DNA of 64,000 bases, from positions 1,280,501 through 1,344,500 of the forward strand of contig CAWZYM010000272.1 in NCBI GenBank assembly GCA_963966185.1. Direction: 5' to 3'. Within the stretch, counting starts at the first letter, position 1; each line of letters begins with the position of its first letter. The stretch is from Rhabditoides inermis. Lineage: Eukaryota > Nematoda > Chromadorea > Rhabditida > Rhabditidae. The notes beneath the pieces are model-generated. The model was given only the letters and a program-made list of their open reading frames with translations. It searched no databases and had not been told where the DNA came from. This document shows positions 25,736 to 36,613 of the stretch, piece by piece. Both the position numbers and the translations under genes were made by a program.

Positions 25736-25882
25736 TAACTGTCTCTCCATAGTCGCAGTGACTGCTGCAGACGTGAGAGTAGAAGAGTAGACAGAAGGTG
25801 CCATAGTACTGTCTCTAGAATGGTGTTGTCACCGCTGCGGAGTAGACGTGAGAATAGAGATAAAAGAAAGTGAGAAAGAGAG

Positions 25883-25918
25883 AGACGGATGTAGAGAAAG
25901 GAAGGAGGGTAGAGAGAA

Positions 25919-25987
<69 letters not shown>
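25883..25987. repeat. GA microsatellite
   Basis: Second (GA)n tract of the same array unit. Confidence 0.95.
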
Positions 25988-25989
<2 letters not shown>

Positions 25990-26465
25990 AAGAGGTATGG
26001 GAGAGATATGGAGGAAGAGGAAGTAATGAGTTGAAAATAGAGAAAACTAGAAAGAAACCAGAAGAAAAAAGTAGGTGAGAGATAGTTGAAACAGACAGAA
26101 CTTGAAGAAAGAGATACATGTTTCTACGCAAAAAAGCAACTATTTTTCTATTTTGTCTATTCTTGTATCTTGTATGCCTAGTGCGGAGGCGCGCGACAGC
26201 GCGCCGGAGCGCTAGTCATTTCTGCGTAAAAAATGCGATAAGGCTTATGAATTTGTGAACAAACAGATGTCAACACTTTTTACGGTTCATCAACAACTCG
26301 TGATGAGTACAATCTCCGCAAGAGTGAAAAAGAGTACAGCGAAATATCTACCAGTCACTGTTAAAACAGATGGAGATAATGCAGCAGACTTGTTTGGAAT
26401 GACTATCAGGGAACAAATGACCGAATTTGGTACCGCGCTTACCAAAGTCGTGCTGCTTATTATAG

Positions 26466-26534
26466 TCAAATTGGACCTTATATGCGATCCGTGACATTTC
26501 ACATGTTGTGCAGTTTTGTGCGATACAACGTGTA
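26466..26534 (+). mobile_element. One end of MITE B (solo terminus)
   Basis: Matches the left end of the element at 3579, including GTGACATTTCACATGTTGTG and ACAACGTGTA. It directly abuts MITE A. Confidence 0.7.
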
Positions 26535-26959
26535 TTCTCTTTCGAAAAGTACATGAGTAAAAAGGAGTGGTTTGTTTTGATCTAATTCAACAAAGGCACA
26601 TGCATAAATTCTCTTCGCAGCTGATTGAAATTTCAAAACGAACCTGCTCTTTCAAACGATGTTAACGATGAAATAAGTGATTTTTTTCAGCAGATATACG
26701 CATACATTTGCGTATTTTACTCATGCATATGCGTAATATAAATTTTAAATCCGTTTTAAAAAGATTTTAAACAACAAAATGTTCTTTTATTATAAATTAT
26801 TATAGTACATACATAATATTTATGTTCGCTTTCTATCGATTAGAAAGAGCAGGTTTGTTTTGAAATTTTAGTCAGCTGCAAAGAGAATTTATGTATGTGC
26901 TTCTGTTGAATCAGATCAAAACAAACCATTCCTTTTTACTCCGGTACTTTTCGAAAGAG
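26535..26959. mobile_element. MITE A, copy 1
   Basis: Inverted ends of about 120 bp: TCTCTTTCGAAAAGTACATG on the left against ACTTTTCGAAAGAG on the right, with AGGTTTGTTTTGA-type blocks, CAGCTG and GCACATGCATAAA in both. The AT-rich centre has no ORF. A second copy is at 61434-61807. Confidence 0.85.
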
Positions 26960-27668
26960 TATAATAACAGCTAAACAGCTCGATGAAAACCACTGGTCCA
27001 GTAAGGTCTTTATTGACGGACTGATCTCGAACAATCGTAGCAGGGCAATTTATAGACGACGCGAGTATTCACAACATATCCCCCGCGCTCTCACATGAGA
27101 CGCGCTGTGAAATCACAACATATTCCACTCTCAGTTACAAAACATGTGAATTCCATCGCACCCTCTCTATCCATTACAGTATGTATGTATCAGCAACAAT
27201 TCAGTCGTTCTTCTTTCGTAATATTTAAGTAGCGGCCAGTCTCTTCGAAACTCCCTTCGCAACTGACTTCGAAACTTCTTCGAAACACGACCGAACAACG
27301 TGTTTCAAAGGCGTTTTGAAGAGGTTGTTTCGAAGAGACTGACCACACGTTGAAACTATCGCAAACGTGCGTGAAAACTCTATCTTTTCTCTTTGAGCAA
27401 ACTTCGATGTTTCCCTCTCAAGAACACAACCCCTTCAGAACCCCTTCAGATCGAATACTAAAGAGTACGTGTGATAAGAATTATCACAAATGGGAATGGT
27501 ACTTTTCAAGCCGTCTCACAGACCCTCGAAGTTTCGTTGATACGCGATGGGCGAGAAGTCAAGCTCAGCTTAAGACCCTGTTGAGCGAACAAAAGATAAG
27601 CGACAGTTCTGATAACCCCTGATATGTTGTAGAAGCACTATCAGGCGAGAGTCAATTCCCATTTTTCA

Positions 27669-27669
<1 letters not shown>
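26960..27669. other. Intergenic, nothing firm
   Basis: About 27235-27345 repeats CTTCGAAAC-like words several times. An open frame of about 90 codons at 27350-27622 has no recognisable domain. No gene is called. Confidence 0.5.
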
Positions 27670-27715
<46 letters not shown>

Positions 27716-27716
27716 G
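27670..27716. repeat. CT microsatellite upstream of lectin copy 2
   Basis: (CT)n of about 47 bp ending just before the first readable lectin exon. Confidence 0.95.
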
Positions 27717-27734
27717 CTTTCCAGGCAGGAAGCT

Positions 27735-29293
27735 ATGTTTCTGTAATGGGCCTTATCCCTAGTAGCTCTTTCACTCGCCGATCCATGTCCCCCGGGCACC
27801 ACATACAACGGCTAGCTTGATGTGTGCTACAACGTGAGTCAGCTTCAAAACCTGAGCATTTCGATGAGCTATCAGTTCATCTCCGATCCGCTGCCTTTCC
27901 TGGATGCTGGAAGACACTGCCACTCGCTGAGAGGAGAGCTCGTGTCTATCGACAGCGCCCACGAGAACACCATCATTGTCGGTAATGAAATTCTCGCGTC
28001 TTTGCTCGAGGCGAGATCAGTCTCTTCACACTTCACACTACTCCCTAAATTCCCCTCCAATCACGCTTTACCTCCAATTGTCCCCGGACACTACTTTACA
28101 CCGCTTTCAGCTTATAAACCATGTTGTACGAAGAGATTCAAGAGGAGCTCTCATGGCGTGATCTTCAGAAATCATTTTTAAAACCATTTTGAGTAGCTGT
28201 ATCACATGTAGATTGAAGTGTTTTTGGCCATATCGGGAAGAAGCTTGGCTGATTGAACGATTCTTCGATGATTGACCCATACAGGCGTGGCTCCATATCG
28301 TTTCGCTGGCAGTAGCGACTATCGGCGCCTCATACTACTCGCACTTTGATCAGTGGACGTGGACCGATTTGGCTCCCCTCTCATATAGAAAGTGGGCGCC
28401 TGGTGAGCTTCGCAACAACATTCTTTTTCAAATTCAAGCTATTACTGGAGAACCATCGGGTAGTGAGTGCGTGTTCATGCAAATGAATGGCGGTCTATGG
28501 AAGACAGCTGCGTGCAACGCGAGTTTCTTGTCTCAACGACAGCGTCAACCACACAACTCCAGGTTTCCAAACCCTTCGTGGGTTTGGAAACTCCCGCTGC
28601 GCCATGCGGCGATGGCTGGTCGTATTTCCAAGCTACCCACAGTTGTTAATACAAAGTAAATTAGTTGTACAGTGAATTGTTCTCTTGTCTACTTATCGAC
28701 TCATTTATTATTTTACTTATTAGCTTTCAGCCTAATTTTCAAAGCACTGATAGTCGTACTTTTAACGATGCGGAAGCTACATGTGTTTCTTTTGGTGGAC
28801 ATTTGGCATCCGTTAACTACTGGATGGATTACGTTTGGACAGTAGGTATGGATGGTCTATAACTCTATATCATAATAAGTCATATAATAAATCAAATGTA
28901 TCACTCATGTGGCTCCTATTGTCCTGTAACTCCTGATAGCAACAACTTTTCCGCCATCAGATCATCAGATCAATGAAACAGTCACTTTTACATAAACTCT
29001 CATTTCAGAGTGTCCGTTGACGTGGACTCCATGGTCGAGTATCCACTCTAACGGAAGCGGTTGGATGAACACGGATGGCAGTCCACTCGATATTGTTTTC
29101 CCTCTGCCAGTAGACGCGGGCGGCAACGAGTGTCTTGCTACGACTGCTGTCGTCAGTAACACCGACGCCTGGTACACGTCCGTCTTAATATATATATCCT
29201 GTATAATGGTTCCTGACGGTCCCTGAACCATATAAGACCGTTCCCTGCGACCTCCCGCACTATTTCATTTGCAAAAAAGCTGCTCATCAGTGA
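27735..29293 (+). pseudogene. C-type lectin gene, copy 2 (probable pseudogene)
   Basis: Same gene as at the left edge, here with its first exon. From ATG 27735 the frame reads MFL, then TAA (27744), then WALSLVALSLADPCPPGTTY, which looks like a signal peptide and mature start, then NG, TAG (27813), then LDVCYNVSQL and AGRHCHSLRGELVSIDSAHE, a typical lectin-domain start. If the exon ends at 28019, its phase joins the exon at 28285 (AWLHIVSLA). Later exons are 28285-28655, 28731-28845, 29009-29181 and 29237-29293 (TGA), with AATAAA at 29346. The frame change and the TAA of copy 1 are present here too. With three in-frame stops and a frame change it is most likely dead, although every lesion is small. 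Intact proteins of this type are secreted, with two lectin domains. Confidence 0.72.
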
Positions 29294-29562
29294 ATGGCCG
29301 CGAAAATCGTTTAAATGATCGCATTTTGTTGTGTAATTATTATCGAATAAAGTTCCGTCGATGCAGCGCGATTTCTCGAAGAATTCAGTTGGTGCAATGT
29401 ATATATAATCAATTATTTTTTATGAAGTTAATTGATTTAATTTAATTGACCGTGGTCAAAGTTCAATCTACATACATGTGCAGCGCTAACCATACCAGAT
29501 AATTGTTAATTGAAATCCATGCGTGACGGTTTCGCAATCGATTGTTTTAAAACCCATCTCGG

Positions 29563-29565
<3 letters not shown>
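28008..29565 (+). repeat. Direct duplicate of 1-1558
   Basis: Identical to window positions 1-1558 at an offset of 28,007 bp, except for about four single-base differences seen by eye (all near or after the lectin stop). The match continues into a GA tract and stops there; sequences beyond it are unrelated. The left edge of the duplicate is hidden by the window start. Confidence 0.95.
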
Positions 29566-29600
<35 letters not shown>

Positions 29601-29720
29601 GAGAGAGAGAGAGAGGAGAGAGAGAAGAGAGAGGAGAGAGAGAGAGGAGAGAGAGAGAGAGGAGAGAGAGAAGAGAGAGAGAGAGAGGAGAAAGAGGAGA
29701 AAGAGAGAAAGAGAGAGAGA

Positions 29721-29751
<31 letters not shown>

Positions 29752-29914
29752 GAGAGAGAGAAGAGAGAGGAGAGAGAGAGGAGAGAGAGAAGAGAGAGAG
29801 AGAGGAGAGAGAGAGAGGAGAAAGAGGAGAAAGAGAGAAAGAGAGAGAGAGGAGAGAGAGAGGAGAGAGAGAGAGGAGAGAGAGAAGAGAGAGGAGAGAG
29901 AGGAGAGAGAGAGA

Positions 29915-29945
<31 letters not shown>

Positions 29946-29991
29946 GAGAAAGAGGAGAAAGAGAGAAAGAGAGAGAGAAGAGAGAGAGAGA
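29566..29991. repeat. Long GA microsatellite
   Basis: About 425 bp of GA-rich repeat with GGAG/GAAG interruptions, more than twice the tract at 1555-1750 in the other copy. Confidence 0.95.
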
Positions 29992-30021
29992 CTCTTATTC
30001 AAGATAAATATTTTCAACAAA

Positions 30022-30022
30022 A

Positions 30023-30075
<53 letters not shown>

Positions 30076-30103
30076 CTCTCTCTCTCTTTCTCTCTCTATC
30101 GCT
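30022..30103. repeat. CT microsatellite
   Basis: Polarity flips from GA to CT only 30 bp after the previous tract, so the two can fold back on each other. Confidence 0.95.
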
Positions 30104-30109
30104 TTCCGT

Positions 30110-31628
30110 CAACTACAAAACAAACATATGGGGATGGGGAGATAAGAGGACGTATCGATAGCATTTGAAAGAAAGGAGACAATTATGAAGCGAATATGTG
30201 GTCTAACACTGTCTAACACACAGAATGTCGGCGGTTTGAACCCGCCCGATATCAATTCGATTACATCAAACAATTCGAAAAAAAAACATTATGGTAGTTT
30301 TGCGACTTTTTCAAGCTTAAAGTTTTTTTTCAAAATTCGCTCGCGAAAAGTCTGCCGGAGATCTAGAAGATATTCTTATGATTTTGTTGAAATTTTCGAA
30401 AATCAAAACGTGCATCTGTCAAACTGTAACACACAGAAAGTCAGCGGTTCGGTACCGGATCCCTCCTGAGATCAGTTCTTTTGTTATGCGTCAACTTATC
30501 GCGACCGTTTGGCAAAGTACTTGGGTTGGCCGCTATGTATCTATACCCATCCGGTCAACACAGAAGTCGACCGAAGAAAAATGATAGGTTGATAGGCAGA
30601 TCCAACTCTTTTTCGACAAGCTTTTCTATTACATTATCGTCGCTCGGTTCTCGATCAACAACAATCATAGTTCAGTAATCGTAGAACTTGAATTAACTGA
30701 TATATACACTATATTCCTTACTCCCCCTCTCTCTTTTGTAGTTACGATATTTGTTCTCGATCAATGTCGCTGGAGATATTGGAAATATTTCTTATCTGTT
30801 CAGCTCTCAGACCACTTTACACGCTGATAAGTCCTATGTTACCCTATACCGTTTGCTTTAAGCCACTGTGATAACCTGCTGATAATGAAATCGCTCTGCT
30901 GAGATCATAAGATCATTGAATATTTTTAAATTTCTTGGCACCAGAGCAACTACCGAGGAACAGAGTAGCCGAACGAAGAAGGTGTCAGCACTACCCGCCC
31001 TGCAACTAAGTAAAAGAACTACAGTGATTTTCTGTTATTGGGTCGACAGTATGTGCTTGACACTAACATTTAGAGATATCGATAAGTGTGCCGTTTTCAT
31101 TAATACGAAATAATTGTTGAGCACTACTTGTACTGCAATCGTGAATCTCGGTGCCGAGATCTTACTGTGTGTCCTTGATAAGAGTGTGCAACCTACAAAC
31201 GTACAAACGCAAGCACATTTCATAGCGTTTCTCTGATAGCAGAATATCAGTGGGTGTGTCGGTGTATGCGAAGATATCAGGCACTGTCTTGTTGGGAGAT
31301 GCATTAGTTGTGTATGATGCGCGCAGTTAGTTTCCACAGCTTACTGTAATTGTGGTTCACTACTGCATTTTCGTATTTCATTTCCCAAACCTGACACGAC
31401 TAGTACAAGATACAAAAAAAAACATGGGCGTAACACGCCTTTTTTTGTGAATTGTAGAAACTCTCAGACTTTGTTCTCAGACGGTTTCAAGGTTTATGTG
31501 TTCAACAATTATGACTATTCGAGTGTGATCGCAACAATGAAGGTTGTGTAGATGTTTCAGATATTTTCTCTGTACCACTCAATTTCAATATATAGTACGA
31601 GGCTGACAGATTTAGTGTCCGGTCGGTT

Positions 31629-31630
<2 letters not shown>
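30110..31630. other. Intergenic upstream of the GT11 gene
   Basis: No gene was recognised. Two similar words, ACACACAGAATGTCGGCGGT (about 30217) and ACACACAGAAAGTCAGCGGT (about 30430), each lead into a tRNA B-box-like GGTTTGAACC or GGTTCGGTACC and may be remnants of a tRNA-derived repeat. Confidence 0.4.

Positions 31631-31712
<82 letters not shown>
31631..31712. repeat. CT microsatellite near the GT11 start
   Basis: (CT)n ending about 95 bp before the GT11 start codon. Confidence 0.95.
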
Positions 31713-31716
<4 letters not shown>

Positions 31717-31807
31717 CCGTCCTCATATTTACTCATTTCCAACCGCAACTCCTCAATTTTCATTCGGTTATGTGATTATCTCTACTTGGCAGTTCGTTCG
31801 CCTTACA

Positions 31808-34760
31808 ATGTTCCCGAACATTCTTAAAGTTCTGGGATGTATGCTGTTCGCCTTATGGATTCTATCCATAGTCAGTGGAATCAATTATGTGAGTGATTTG
31901 ATATCATAACAAAATTAGAGTCGCACTTTCCAGGATGTTAATTTATCGATCGACAGTTTTGCGAGAGCAGAGGTGAACACGACGCTGTTGGAAGATGTTT
32001 TGAACAACGCAAACGAAACGGAATTCGATGTTGGATATGTGGAAAATGCGACCACTCTTCATAACTTGAAATACGTCACGATTTCCTATACTTCGATAGT
32101 TACTGGAGCTGGCTTGGGAAACGTATTATTTGAAGTCTTCTTCCTTCTCTCAGCTGCATCACAGCTCCAACTGTAAGTTTCTTTTTTCCTGTTTGCATGT
32201 TCTGTAAAATACCATTTAGAATACCTGTTTACGATTCGTCCATAACATTCAATCGATTAGTGGACTACCCTGCACTAAATAATTTGTTCAAAAATGTTAA
32301 CACATCGGTGACTTAAATTTGCTACATTTGCACACCCAAACAGTTTAGATCTCTGATGTGATCACTCTTTCGCATTGGGGGGCATGCTGCACGTATCGAC
32401 CACTGAATACGCGTGAATTAGAGAATGCTGACAATGTTACGGGAAAATCGACACTTCACATCACTGGATCCTATTTTGTGATACGTTTTCAGGCGTTTAT
32501 TCATATAATACTACATATGTTTACAGTTACAAGTATTTCTCTCAGAAGCAGGATGTAATTCGCAAACTGTTGGAACCAACTGCGAAATTGACAAGTAGCG
32601 TAGAAGAAGAAGTCAATAAAATCAATGACGCACATCGTGAAAAGATAAGAAACCATAATGTTCACAAGTAAGTGTGTTTTAACCTTCTTCAAAGTTTTGT
32701 TGTAGAATTTGCGTGCACATCCGAAGAACCGACTATCAGAGTAACAAAGGATACTGGTATTATTTTTGTAATGGCTGATCGAAAGGACGAGTGCATGATT
32801 GACTTTAGGTACAGTCGCTCAACGTTCACCCTCGCAGCGGCGAACTACCTGGGCGAGAAATGTGAGTTATTGACATATCGATCCGTTAGTCTGCTAACAG
32901 ATTGTTAGTATTATTTCAGATGGAATCAATACATCGATCGCGATAGTAGCAGTGGGCGATTCGATGGACTGGGTCAACGCTGTTCTCTCCGATTTGAACG
33001 ATAGAAAGTGAGTTTTTTTAATACTACATAGAATACTATAGTACATGATTTACCAGTCGGACTGCTGTACTATATACTATATATAAAGGTAAAGGTAAAG
33101 GTATCCCCCCGATTCAAGAGATTCACTCTGCGGAGGGAGTCGAAGGAGGACCATGGCACTACACCATAGCCCAACGATTTTCCAACGACGGTATCTGGCC
33201 TATTTTCGCAATAATAGGGCCCATTATACTTTCACGCTGACGCTGACGCGACGCTGACGCTCTCGTGCAAAAGATGCAACTATTGATTCCGTTGACGCAG
33301 CGTGATCAAAATCGATAGGTGCATCTTATGCACGGGAGGGTCAGCGTCGCGTCAGCGTCAGCGTGAAAGTATAATGGGGCCTAATGCGCCCGTAGGTGGC
33401 CTACCCTGCGGGTTACCTTCGCAGCAGACTGCTGCCAATTTATCACCTTGGTACGGTCAAGCGCCCGGGAGGGGGATCGAACCCCCGACCAACCGAGTAT
33501 AGCGGACATCGCTAACCACTACACTACGCGGTGCTCATATACTATGTATATACGAATAGTTTATTCATAAGTTGTTATGACATACACACAAATCGAAATA
33601 TGAAATAGTACAGCTACGGTTTGGAACTGTTCGTATTCGATTTGCGGGGTATCACTTTCTCCAGACACTGTTGGCATTACAGCATATGCATATTCGAAGA
33701 TAGGAAGCCAGTCACATCTCCAACCATCCGTCTTCTTATCTGATGTAGAGTATGCGGCATTGGTCCATCCTCGAACGCGTGAGTCTTATGGACCACCTTG
33801 CGTCTACCGTCGAACGTTCTCAGAACTTCTCGCGTCCATTTGCATACTTGCTCCCGGTCGATCCATTTGTTACTATCACGTAGCGAAATTCAAGAAATCT
33901 GTGAGTTACCGACTATGTGCATTCCCAGCAGGCTTATTTGGATCCTCCTTATCGTCTCACAATGATCAGCTCCAAATATCGATCGATAACAGCGGTATAC
34001 TTCTCTTCCGTTCGCGGGTGCCGTCGTTGCTCTTCAATTCGCCTTCGCTTTGTACCTTCTTTTCTTCCAATTGAGAATCCGCGCTTTGCCGACTAGTTGC
34101 ACTTCCACAGGCCTTTTTGGCGTCGCCCTATCGTCTCACAGTGAACGGCTTCAATTTGAGAATTAGTGAATTAGTCGATACTCCGTGAAACCTCATCTCC
34201 GAGCGGCGGCGGCGGTGACTTTCTTTGTCGTCGGGTGGTCATTCGAGGGAGCGCGGGAAGGGGCAACTGCTCGCGGGGACGGGAAAATGAGAAGTACTCA
34301 TGATATATTTTTTATATGCGTGAATCTTTTTCTCAGCTGGACAGTAGTGTCGATGCCTCGCATGGACCAAGCCGTTACAATTGCTCTCACGCAAACCTAC
34401 TGTGACACGTTACTGCTCACAGGTACATAGGACATTTACTCATGAAGAAATACAAAAAAGCATTGTAGCTCCCACTTCGACATTCGGCTTTTGGATGGCG
34501 TACACACTGAAAGAAGGCGCCCATGTCTATCGGGGAGAGGTGGGCGGGGTTTGCGCGGGCGGAGCCCATCTATGAGTTCAGGATTTCTCACCGCCTGGTG
34601 GAATCGAGACGCAGACGGCAATCGATGATGTTGCCCCGCCAGAGTGGAAGGTGTGATACCAACTTCATATAAACACTCGTAATGGCATACTTTGTTTCAG
34701 ATTCTTCGCTTCAATCAGAGCACATTGCATATACGAGAGTTGGGAGAATTGCGTGATTAG
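31808..34760 (+). CDS. GT11-like (alpha-1,2-fucosyltransferase family) gene, ten exons, intact
   Basis: Exons 31808-31888, 31934-32172, 32527-32667, 32706-32756, 32809-32861, 32920-33007, 34337-34422, 34469-34539, 34582-34650 and 34701-34760 join in phase to 312 codons plus TAG; AATAAA follows at 34825. The N-terminus (MFPNILKVLGCMLFALWILS) is a signal anchor, fitting a type II Golgi protein. GAGLGNVLFE (residues 85-94) matches the family's N-terminal Gly-rich motif, VHIRRTDY (157-164) is the GDP-fucose-binding HxRRxD motif, and APTSTFGFWMAY (247-258) matches the conserved C-terminal motif. Enzymes of this family move fucose from GDP-fucose to glycans. Nematodes have many such genes, and the exact acceptor cannot be told. 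The start was chosen as the ATG opening the hydrophobic segment. Intron 6 is 1.3 kb and carries a SINE with a nested MITE. Confidence 0.85.
33217..33381. mobile_element. MITE with TA target duplication, nested in the SINE
   Basis: A 165-bp foldback with near-perfect inverted ends of about 42 bp (GGGCCCATTATACTTTCACG against CGTGAAAGTATAATGGGGCC, rich in GACGCT repeats). TA flanks both sides (33215-33216 and 33382-33383), as for Tc1/mariner-type insertion. The TIR's repeated GACGCTGAC words suggest internal duplication. Confidence 0.85.
33460..33536 (-). other. tRNA-like SINE head (A and B box)
   Basis: The minus strand has TAGTGTAGTGGTTAGCGATG (A box/D arm) and GGGGGTTCGATCCCCCT (T arm, well paired). 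The acceptor stem pairs at only about five of seven positions and no sound anticodon stem was found, so this is tRNA-derived rather than a working tRNA gene. Confidence 0.6.
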
Positions 34761-35132
34761 AAAGTGTGGAGAATCTCAAAACATGTACATGTTGCAGTCA
34801 AGTTTTAGTTATGATTTTGGAGACAATAAACCATTAAAGGCCCTCTGAATCTGGGTGTATGTGTAGATACAACATGTCATTGTTTACGACTCAATGAGTA
34901 TATTATGATGATGCAAATATATATTCTGAAACTATTTAGTATTGAAAAAATATTTAAACATTGGAGTGAGAAATCGTAGAAACTAATAACTTTTAATCAG
35001 CTCGGGGTGTGTGCACAACTTGCACGAAGTTACACAATTTGACCACACTATCGGCTGTTTCATTCAAGACAATTTATTTGCATGTGTTTATATTGTTTTT
35101 TTAATGTCATTGAACCACTTTTCCCTTCTGTA
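34761..35132. other. GT11 3' region and spacer
   Basis: Holds the polyadenylation hexamer AATAAA (34825) for the GT11 gene, then AT-rich sequence with nothing recognised. Confidence 0.5.
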
Positions 35133-35456
35133 TTATAAGAGCGCCGCATTTGCGCGGCTTGGACAGCAGGTGTATACTCTTTGCGTCTTCAGCCATTCTA
35201 TCGAGTTGATATTAAAGGTCCAGTGGTTTTTGGTTATTATGGCCATATCGTCTGCGAAAGCGAGCAGCGAGAAGCCTTGTCCGAGTATCTGCTTCGGCCT
35301 CACTCTCTTGTTGTGCGCCCGAATGACCATCTCCACATAATTCACGACATGAAGGACAGCGTTTTTCACTACAGTGTTTCTGACTTTTTCCGCCTGTTTT
35401 TTTTCCGCGATTACATCCGACCGCACAAATTGCTTTCGGTTATCATACCCTACCAT
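35133..35456 (-). pseudogene. LINE-type reverse transcriptase remnant
   Basis: The minus-strand frame contains QILGQGFSLLAFADDMAIIT; LAFADDM matches the catalytic [YF]xDD motif and its hydrophobic setting in non-LTR reverse transcriptases. About 65 residues lie upstream (VKNAVLHVVNYVEMVIRAHN) and about 35 downstream. The usual palm residues before FADD are not all recognisable and the frame is short, so it is at best a decayed fragment. A chance match cannot be excluded. Confidence 0.4.

Positions 35457-36613
<1,157 letters not shown>

Larger units (their letters stand above)
7818..26215 (+). mobile_element. Head-to-tail array of Helitron-like TC...CTRR units
   Basis: An 18.4-kb stretch without genes. 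Most units begin TC followed by a pyrimidine-rich leader and TATAAAATTTGCTATGGT or a variant, then GTCTGTCTG-like sequence; most end in CTAG or CTGA after GC-rich perfect hairpins. Unit starts are at 7818, 8755, 12874, 13644, 15075, 15676, 16277, 16878, 17479, 18778, 19727 and 24218, and the array ends at 26215. At most joins the 3' CTAG or CTGA directly touches the next TC. Exceptions are the joins before 8755 and 13644 (no CTRR) and 24218, which begins TT. These are the terminal rules of Helitrons (5' TC, 3' CTRR after a hairpin), but no Rep-helicase is encoded, so the units would be non-autonomous. A plain satellite array remains possible. An inverted partial copy lies at 52.2-57.1 kb. Confidence 0.6.
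24218..26215 (+). repeat. Array unit with two GA tracts, ending in hairpin and CTAG
   Basis: Starts TTGAGACTAATATTTGCTATG and ends GCGCGACAGCGCGCCGGAGCG then CTAG at 26212-26215. A diverged inverted counterpart is 53817 down to 52339; there the 5' end reads TCCCCCC, so the left copy's start is altered. It includes a duplicated GACGTGAGAGTAGAAGAGTA segment around 25505 and 25771. Confidence 0.75.
33087..33536 (-). mobile_element. tRNA-derived SINE in a GT11 intron
   Basis: On the minus strand a tRNA-like head (33536-33460) is followed by a body of about 200 bp and a tail of about three TTTACC repeats near 33087-33110. The element is split by the MITE at 33217-33381. The layout (Pol III head, body, short simple tail) is that of a tRNA SINE. 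The family is not recognised. Confidence 0.6.

Noticed and set aside
7818..26215. Telomeric or subtelomeric repeat
   Set aside because: No TTAGGC tract was seen; the arrays are made of longer units with transposon-like ends.
27735..27830. Reassignment of TAA/TAG to an amino acid, suggested by in-frame stops in the lectin gene
   Set aside because: The intact GT11 gene ends at TAG (34758-34760) at the expected place, none of the intact receptor exons contains in-frame TAA or TAG, and the lectin gene also has a frame change, which a new code would not explain.
33460..33536. Functional tRNA gene (also considered at 3.7, 41.8 and 60.7 kb)
   Set aside because: T arms are good, but acceptor and anticodon stems do not pair, and all lie inside repeats.
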